The notes under the pieces: model-generated | Database searches by the model: none | The model's input: the letters and a program-made list of their open reading frames with translations, nothing else | What the model was told of the DNA's origin: nothing | Assembly (NCBI GenBank): GCA_016764135.1 | Contig: JAESSL010000174.1 | Span: forward strand, 1 to 11,598 | DNA from: Alphaproteobacteria bacterium | Lineage (GTDB): Bacteria > Pseudomonadota > Alphaproteobacteria > UBA8366 > GCA-2717185 | DNA length: 11,598 nt | Direction: 5' to 3' | Made by a program: the position numbers and the translations under genes | Part shown: piece by piece, positions 7,787 through 11,598 of the stretch | Position numbering within the stretch: the stretch's first letter is position 1 | Layout: every line of letters begins with the position of its first letter

Positions 7787-7818
7787 TTCCGCCGCCAAAT
7801 AACGATTTGGCGGCGGAA
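7787..7818 (-). repeat. Perfect 14-bp inverted repeat (hairpin) after the tetraheme cytochrome gene
   Basis: TTCCGCCGCCAAAT (7787-7800) and its exact complement (7805-7818) flank a 4-base loop. It begins 17 bases after the tetraheme stop and ends 56 bases before ATG 7731. Neither strand has a T-run after it, so a strong intrinsic terminator is not supported. A partial terminator or mRNA-stability hairpin that keeps the abundant cytochrome message higher than the downstream genes is reasonable. A protein operator is also possible. Confidence 0.7.
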
Positions 7819-7835
7819 ACTCAGGTCGTTTTGCT

Positions 7836-8789
7836 CTACTTGTATTTTGACGGCAACATTCCACCAACGGCGCCGCTCAAATCCTTGCCCTTTACCGCAT
7901 CCGCCAAGGCGCGCCCATTTGCGATGGACGGATCCGCCAACAACGCGCCCGCCGCAGGCACAGAGCCTTTTACAGCTTCCAACGCCGCCGTCGCTGTTGC
8001 GATGCGTTTCTTCTGCGCCGCCACATATTTTTCATGGCTGGACTTTTTGACAGCCGCCGAAGCGCTGACAAAGGCCGCTGCTTGCCCAACAACATAGAGC
8101 TCGGATTTTTCGGCTGCGGTCATTTCCTTATTAGCCGTCACATCCGGAGGATAGAAACGATGGCGAACCGTGCCCTGGCTGTATTCCACCAATTCAAAAT
8201 CCGGGTTTAACGGATGCCCGTTATCCAACATCGTCGCCGCGGTCTTCTCATCAAGTCCTGACGCCGCCAAGCCGTGACAAGACATGCAATTAGACGCCAC
8301 ATCAAACATTTTGGAGGGTCGAACCATGCCTGCGGCTTCAGCTTTTTGCAGGCGTTCAGTTTTATGAGCCGCTGTTTCCGTCGCGCGTTTCACGCCCTTA
8401 CCATAGTCATTATGGATCGTAATCCAGTCCGACGCGGGTCCGTGGCAGCTTTCGCAGGATGGGCCTGCAACAATCTTTCGTTTCGCGCCCGGCTTTTTCT
8501 GCGCCTCGGTATAATGGCACATCTTGCACGTGGCGGATTTTTTCATGCGCTTGTCGCCGATCGCCTTAACGATCTTTTTTGCGCGCTTGTCTTTGTGAAC
8601 AGTCTTTAGGGACGTAAAGTGCTTGGTGCCCGAAAGCACCTTGGCTTCATCCGTATGACATTCCTGACACTTCTTCGGACCAACCGTAAACGGGGCGGCG
8701 CTAGCGCTGCTCAACGCGCCGGACCAACCGAACACCATCATCACGGCCCAAAGCAGTCCTGCAAATTTTAAAAATCTGCTGTCCCGCAT
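7836..8789 (-). CDS. Secreted tetraheme c-type cytochrome (cytochrome c554-like)
   Basis: 317 residues from ATG 8789, with AAGGGAG (8803-8797) 7 bases upstream. A Sec signal is clear: R2, R5, K8, hydrophobic 10-25, cleavage near ASA-AP (29-33). Four CxxCH sites lie at 41-45, 88-92, 112-116 and 168-172. The segment GPSCESCHGPASDW (109-122) and the spacing of the hemes resemble the cytochrome c554 family of periplasmic electron shuttles. His residues at 57, 65, 126, 142, 191 and 210 are candidates for distal ligands. The C-terminal third (about 225-317) is Ala/Lys-rich, helical and heme-free. The mature protein is strongly basic. It is the first gene after the best promoter in the window and probably the most highly expressed of the cluster, so a soluble carrier between the decaheme protein and other cytochromes is likely. 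The redox partner is inferred. Confidence 0.92.
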   Translation of the reverse strand: MRDSRFLKFAGLLWAVMMVFGWSGALSSASAAPFTVGPKKCQECHTDEAKVLSGTKHFTSLKTVHKDKRAKKIVKAIGDKRMKKSATCKMCHYTEAQKKPGAKRKIVAGPSCESCHGPASDWITIHNDYGKGVKRATETAAHKTERLQKAEAAGMVRPSKMFDVASNCMSCHGLAASGLDEKTAATMLDNGHPLNPDFELVEYSQGTVRHRFYPPDVTANKEMTAAEKSELYVVGQAAAFVSASAAVKKSSHEKYVAAQKKRIATATAALEAVKGSVPAAGALLADPSIANGRALADAVKGKDLSGAVGGMLPSKYK

Positions 8790-8824
8790 AATCTTTCTCC
8801 CTTGGGTAAAGCTCTGTTCAATTC

Positions 8825-8862
8825 ACCGGACATCTTTTGCAAAGCATACAAGCAGGTCCGGT
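8825..8862 (-). promoter_or_regulatory. Leader hairpin in the tetraheme cytochrome 5' untranslated region
   Basis: ACCGGAC (8825-8831) and GTCCGGT (8856-8862) are perfect complements around a 24-base loop. The element lies between the predicted promoter and the ribosome-binding site. It could stabilise the leader or act in regulation. On the plus strand it is followed by ATTTTTAT, but no plus-strand gene ends here. Confidence 0.4.
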
Positions 8863-8888
8863 ATTTTTATATCGATTTATTTGCGCTT

Positions 8889-8917
8889 ATTTTACAGTGA
8901 CATGCTTTTCGTCTCAA
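8889..8917 (-). promoter_or_regulatory. Sigma-70-like promoter of the cytochrome operon
   Basis: TTGAGA (8917-8912) and TAAAAT (8894-8889) are separated by exactly 17 bases on the minus strand. The site sits in the AT-rich gap between the hydrolase stop (8942) and the tetraheme ATG, and predicts a leader of about 90 bases. It is the best promoter match I found in the window. Confidence 0.6.
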
Positions 8918-8941
8918 GCGCGTAATTAGCCCGTTGCGAAC

Positions 8942-9766
8942 CTAGAGTAGATTTATGCGCATGTTTTCCCGGGCGACAATGGCGCCCGACCATGTGGCGC
9001 GCGCCTCCGCTTCCAATGCTTCCATAAAACCGTCTTCATGGTCCGGATCATGGTGGAATATCGCCAACATCTTCACATTGGCGGCTTTGGCCAAACGAAC
9101 GCCCTCCTGCCAGGTCGAATGACCCCAACCAACCTTGCCCGGAAACTCCGCGTCGGTATAGGTCGAATCATAAACAACCAGATCGGCGCCTTCGATAAGC
9201 GCCAACACATTTTCGTCCGGCTTGCCGGGAATGTGTTCGGTATCGGTCACATAGCACATTGATTTCCCTCGAAACTCCACCCGGTAACCCGTGGCGCCCG
9301 CCGGATGGTTCAGCATGGTGGTGCGGACCGTAATATTGTCATGCAATTGGAAACTGTCACCCGCGTTGAAATCTTCAAAATGCAAGGTTCCGCGCATGGC
9401 GTCGAGAGGAACCGGAAATGTCGGATTGGCCATTTGGCCTGCCATAATCTGCTTTATGCCGCCAATTTCACCAACATGCCCCGCCATGATCGTAAAAGAT
9501 CCCTCGCCGTGGAACGCAGGCGAGAAAAACGGAAATCCGTTAATATGATCCCAATGGGTGTGTGAAAACAGGATATGGGCGTCTCGCACGTTTTTACGCC
9601 ACAGCCAGTGCCCTAAATTCCGAATCCCGGTTCCCGCATCAAAAATCAACCGTCGTCCGCCACAGGACACATCAACGCAACTGGTATTTCCACCAAACGC
9701 TATATGTTTGGGCGATGGCGTCGCGATGCTGCCCCGCACCCCCCAAAACTTAACCTTGAAACTCAT
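8942..9766 (-). CDS. Metallo-beta-lactamase-fold hydrolase
   Basis: 274 residues from ATG 9766, with AAGGG 8 bases upstream. A TTG at 9808 has no ribosome-binding site and was rejected. The start FWGVRGSIATP (7-17) followed by GGNTSC (25-30) marks a common bacterial family of the metallo-beta-lactamase fold (Lactamase_B_2-like). The metal-binding motif HTHWDH is at 69-74. Further ligands are likely the His in NHPAG, the Asp in TDTEH and a His in the FHHDPDHED segment near the C-terminus, so both metal sites look intact. There is no signal peptide, so the enzyme is cytosolic. The substrate is not determined. The fold includes phosphodiesterases and cyclic-nucleotide hydrolases, and the gene lies just upstream of a cluster with a cyclic-nucleotide-binding-type protein, but a functional link is only a suggestion. 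It is separated from that cluster by a promoter. Confidence 0.9.
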   Translation of the reverse strand: MSFKVKFWGVRGSIATPSPKHIAFGGNTSCVDVSCGGRRLIFDAGTGIRNLGHWLWRKNVRDAHILFSHTHWDHINGFPFFSPAFHGEGSFTIMAGHVGEIGGIKQIMAGQMANPTFPVPLDAMRGTLHFEDFNAGDSFQLHDNITVRTTMLNHPAGATGYRVEFRGKSMCYVTDTEHIPGKPDENVLALIEGADLVVYDSTYTDAEFPGKVGWGHSTWQEGVRLAKAANVKMLAIFHHDPDHEDGFMEALEAEARATWSGAIVARENMRINLL

Positions 9767-9818
9767 TCTCCCCGCCCTTCGCTGTGATGGATACGGCTGA
9801 TTATCCAAAACTTACGGG

Positions 9819-9852
9819 GGGCGTTGCTATGACGCTCGTCACAGCAACGCCC
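9819..9852 (-). terminator. Probable terminator of the acetolactate-synthase-type gene
   Basis: GGGCGTTGCT (9819-9828) pairs perfectly with AGCAACGCCC (9843-9852). Within the loop TGAC pairs with GTCA around a 4-base loop. The one intervening pair is G-U when transcribed as minus-strand RNA but an A-C mismatch as plus-strand RNA, which favours function in the minus direction. A short GTTTT follows after eight bases. It lies 81 bases after the stop codon. The weak T-run makes efficiency uncertain. Confidence 0.6.
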
Positions 9853-9910
9853 GTTTACTTCGGAACAATGGCTATAAAGCCCGCGATTCCCCCGTCGTAG
9901 ATAGGAGAAC

Positions 9911-9928
9911 AAAAAGCGTCTCAGCGCT
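9911..9928 (-). terminator. Weak hairpin plus T5 directly after the synthase stop codon
   Basis: On the minus strand AGCG and CGCT form a 4-bp stem with a 6-base loop, followed directly by TTTTT (9915-9911). The stem is short, so this may be only a weak terminator ahead of the larger hairpin at 9819-9852. Confidence 0.3.
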
Positions 9929-9933
9929 CAGCG

Positions 9934-11598
9934 TTAAATACTGAACTGCAAATCACCAAGGCGTTTGGTCAGTTTCATATTCTCTGCATAATCAATCGGA
10001 ACAGCCAACAGCGCGGGGCCATCCTGATTCAAAGCTTCTTCCAGCAGAGATGGCAATTCGGCCGCAGACGCCACCGTCTTGCCCCACATGCCAAAGGATT
10101 TGGCGAGCATATCGAAATCAGGGTTTCCAAACGCCAGTTCCGAATGACGACCGTCAAAATGGTTTTGCTGTTTCCATTTAATCAGGCCGTATTCGCCATC
10201 CACCCAGACCATGATCACCACCGACAACTTTCGCCGCACCATGGTTTCCAGATCCTGAACATTCATCAGGAACCCGGCATCGCCGCAAATCGCCAGAACC
10301 TTCCGGTCGGGAAGGGCTATTTTCGCGCCCATGCCGCCGGGCAACGCAAAGCCCATAGAGCAGAACCCGTTGGAGATCATGCAAGTATTGGCGGTGTCGC
10401 ATTGATAATAGCGCGAAATCCACATCTTGTGCGCACCGACGTCGCTCAACAGAATATCGTCGGGGCCCAGCGCTTCCCGTACATCCCACAGAACTTTCTG
10501 CGGTTTCATCGGGAAGGTTTCATCGTTTTCCTCCATGGCGAAATCGTCAAGGATGGCCTGACGAAGTTTTTGACGCCCGTTAATATCGAACAGCGGCAGA
10601 TTGCCCGCCGCGTCATGACGCGCGTTCAGTTCTTCATTGATCTGCCACAACGCGTCGGCGACGTCGGAAACAATATCGACCGCCACCGGATAATCGCTGT
10701 CAATTTCCGCTGGCCAAAAATCAATATGGATGATTTTCTTGTCCGGATGCACGTTCCAGAAGGACGGCGAAAATTCAACAAGATCATAGCCGACTGAAAT
10801 AATCAGATCCGCTTCATCAGTCGCCACATTGATGTAATCGTGACCTTGCAAGCCCATGGTGAACAGGCAATGAGGATCAGTCCGCGGTACAGCGCCCTTC
10901 CCCATGAAGGTGTTCACAACGCCAATGCCCGCTTTATGCGCAAATCGCTTCAACTGCTGGGCGGCGCGTTTGCGAACCGCCCCGTTCCCCGCAATGATAA
11001 GCGGATTTTTGGCGGCGTCGATCATATCCACGGCTTGCTTGATCGCCTTGTGATCCGCCGCCGGACGCCGGGTTTTTGTAATTTTCATCGGCGCAAGATC
11101 GACCTCGTCTTTCGCGATGTCTTCCGGCAGCTCAATAACCGTGGCGCCTGGCTTTTCAGCTTCCGCCAGTTTGAAGCCCTTGCGAACGACTTCAGGGATA
11201 TTCCGCGCGTCGTATATTGAATGCGCCCATTTGGTGATCGGCTTGAACATGGCGATGGAATCCATGTTCTGGTGGCTTTCCTTGTGCAACCGGGTCGTGG
11301 AAGCCTGACCGATCAGACAAACAAGCGGCGCGCGATCCATGTTCGCATCGGCCACGCCGGTCACGAGGTTCGTCGCCCCTGGCCCAAGCGTCCCCAGGCA
11401 AACGCCGGCTTTCCCGGTCAGTCGCCCATAAACATCTGCGGCGAACGCAGCGGCCTGTTCGTGTCGGCACAAGACGAAATCAATTGGGCTGTCCATCAAT
11501 GACAACATGAAATCGGCGTTTTCTTCTCCGGGAACGCCAAAAATATGGGTTACGCCTTCAGCCTCGAGACAACGAACGAAAAGATCGGAAGCCCTCAT
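9934..11598 (-). CDS. Thiamine-diphosphate enzyme, acetolactate synthase large-subunit type
   Basis: 554 residues. The ATG is the last codon of the window, but MRASDLFVRCLEAEGV is the normal start of this family, so the gene is probably complete. Domains in order: TPP-pyrimidine binding (about 1-165) with the activating Glu at 47 (RHEQAAAF) and GTLGPGATN (69-77); a central domain (about 185-325); and TPP-diphosphate binding (about 365-540) with GDAGF at 439 and VDGEYGLIKWKQ at 466. The usual metal-binding Asn is replaced by Asp467, and GDG is GDA; similar changes occur in some acetolactate-synthase-like proteins. The expected reaction is condensation of two pyruvates to 2-acetolactate, but the wider family (glyoxylate carboligase, sulfoacetaldehyde acetyltransferase, oxalyl-CoA decarboxylase) means the substrate is not certain. 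No small regulatory subunit gene follows, which speaks against a standard biosynthetic ilv operon within the part visible. Confidence 0.9.
   Translation of the reverse strand: MRASDLFVRCLEAEGVTHIFGVPGEENADFMLSLMDSPIDFVLCRHEQAAAFAADVYGRLTGKAGVCLGTLGPGATNLVTGVADANMDRAPLVCLIGQASTTRLHKESHQNMDSIAMFKPITKWAHSIYDARNIPEVVRKGFKLAEAEKPGATVIELPEDIAKDEVDLAPMKITKTRRPAADHKAIKQAVDMIDAAKNPLIIAGNGAVRKRAAQQLKRFAHKAGIGVVNTFMGKGAVPRTDPHCLFTMGLQGHDYINVATDEADLIISVGYDLVEFSPSFWNVHPDKKIIHIDFWPAEIDSDYPVAVDIVSDVADALWQINEELNARHDAAGNLPLFDINGRQKLRQAILDDFAMEENDETFPMKPQKVLWDVREALGPDDILLSDVGAHKMWISRYYQCDTANTCMISNGFCSMGFALPGGMGAKIALPDRKVLAICGDAGFLMNVQDLETMVRRKLSVVIMVWVDGEYGLIKWKQQNHFDGRHSELAFGNPDFDMLAKSFGMWGKTVASAAELPSLLEEALNQDGPALLAVPIDYAENMKLTKRLGDLQFSI

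Noticed and set aside
7574..8097. Plus-strand open frames opposite the hairpin and tetraheme 3' end
   Set aside because: They are Pro/Ser/Ala-rich, span the palindrome, and oppose two well-supported genes.
10144..10797. Plus-strand open frame of 217 codons
   Set aside because: It lies wholly opposite the strongly conserved TPP enzyme, has no plausible ribosome-binding site, and shows His/Arg-rich shadow composition.
1..11598. tRNA, rRNA, CRISPR array, insertion sequence or attachment site
   Set aside because: I saw no repeated spacers, transposase-like protein, terminal inverted repeats around a gene, or cloverleaf sequence on either strand.

Overview
The window comes from a Gram-negative bacterium. 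Secretion signals, periplasmic c-type cytochromes and an apparent outer-membrane barrel protein all point that way. Moderate GC and general sequence style fit a proteobacterium, perhaps an alphaproteobacterium, but nothing here fixes the taxon. All eight genes lie on the minus strand, so transcription runs from right to left.

Right part (about 8942-11598): a thiamine-diphosphate enzyme of the acetolactate synthase type sits at the right edge. A long hairpin follows it, then a metallo-beta-lactamase-fold hydrolase. These look like ordinary flanking genes, although the hydrolase belongs to a fold that includes cyclic-nucleotide phosphodiesterases and lies next to a cluster containing a cyclic-nucleotide-binding-domain protein.

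Left part (1-8789): a likely transcription unit of six genes. A sigma-70-like promoter (8889-8917) and a leader hairpin precede a secreted tetraheme cytochrome c. A perfect 14-bp palindrome comes next. Then three genes overlap by 1-4 bases: a cytoplasmic protein joining two cyclic-nucleotide-binding-like domains to a four-cluster ferredoxin; a five-helix membrane protein with two His pairs placed as ligands for two stacked b hemes; and a membrane-anchored decaheme cytochrome with a duplicated cysteine-rich cytoplasmic head. After about 200 bases with a possible internal promoter come a pentaheme cytochrome with a beta-rich C-terminal region and, after another hairpin, a porin-like protein cut by the left edge. 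The porin-like gene appears to start at TTG.

Together the products form a plausible wire from cytoplasm to cell exterior, or the reverse: Fe-S clusters, a transmembrane b-heme pair, 10 + 5 + 4 c hemes, and a barrel. It has the general logic of porin-cytochrome conduits for extracellular electron transfer. The parts differ from MtrCAB, however, and the cyclic-nucleotide-type sensor domains on the ferredoxin suggest ligand-gated electron entry. This model is inference from domain content and gene order. The direction of flow and the substrate cannot be read from the sequence.
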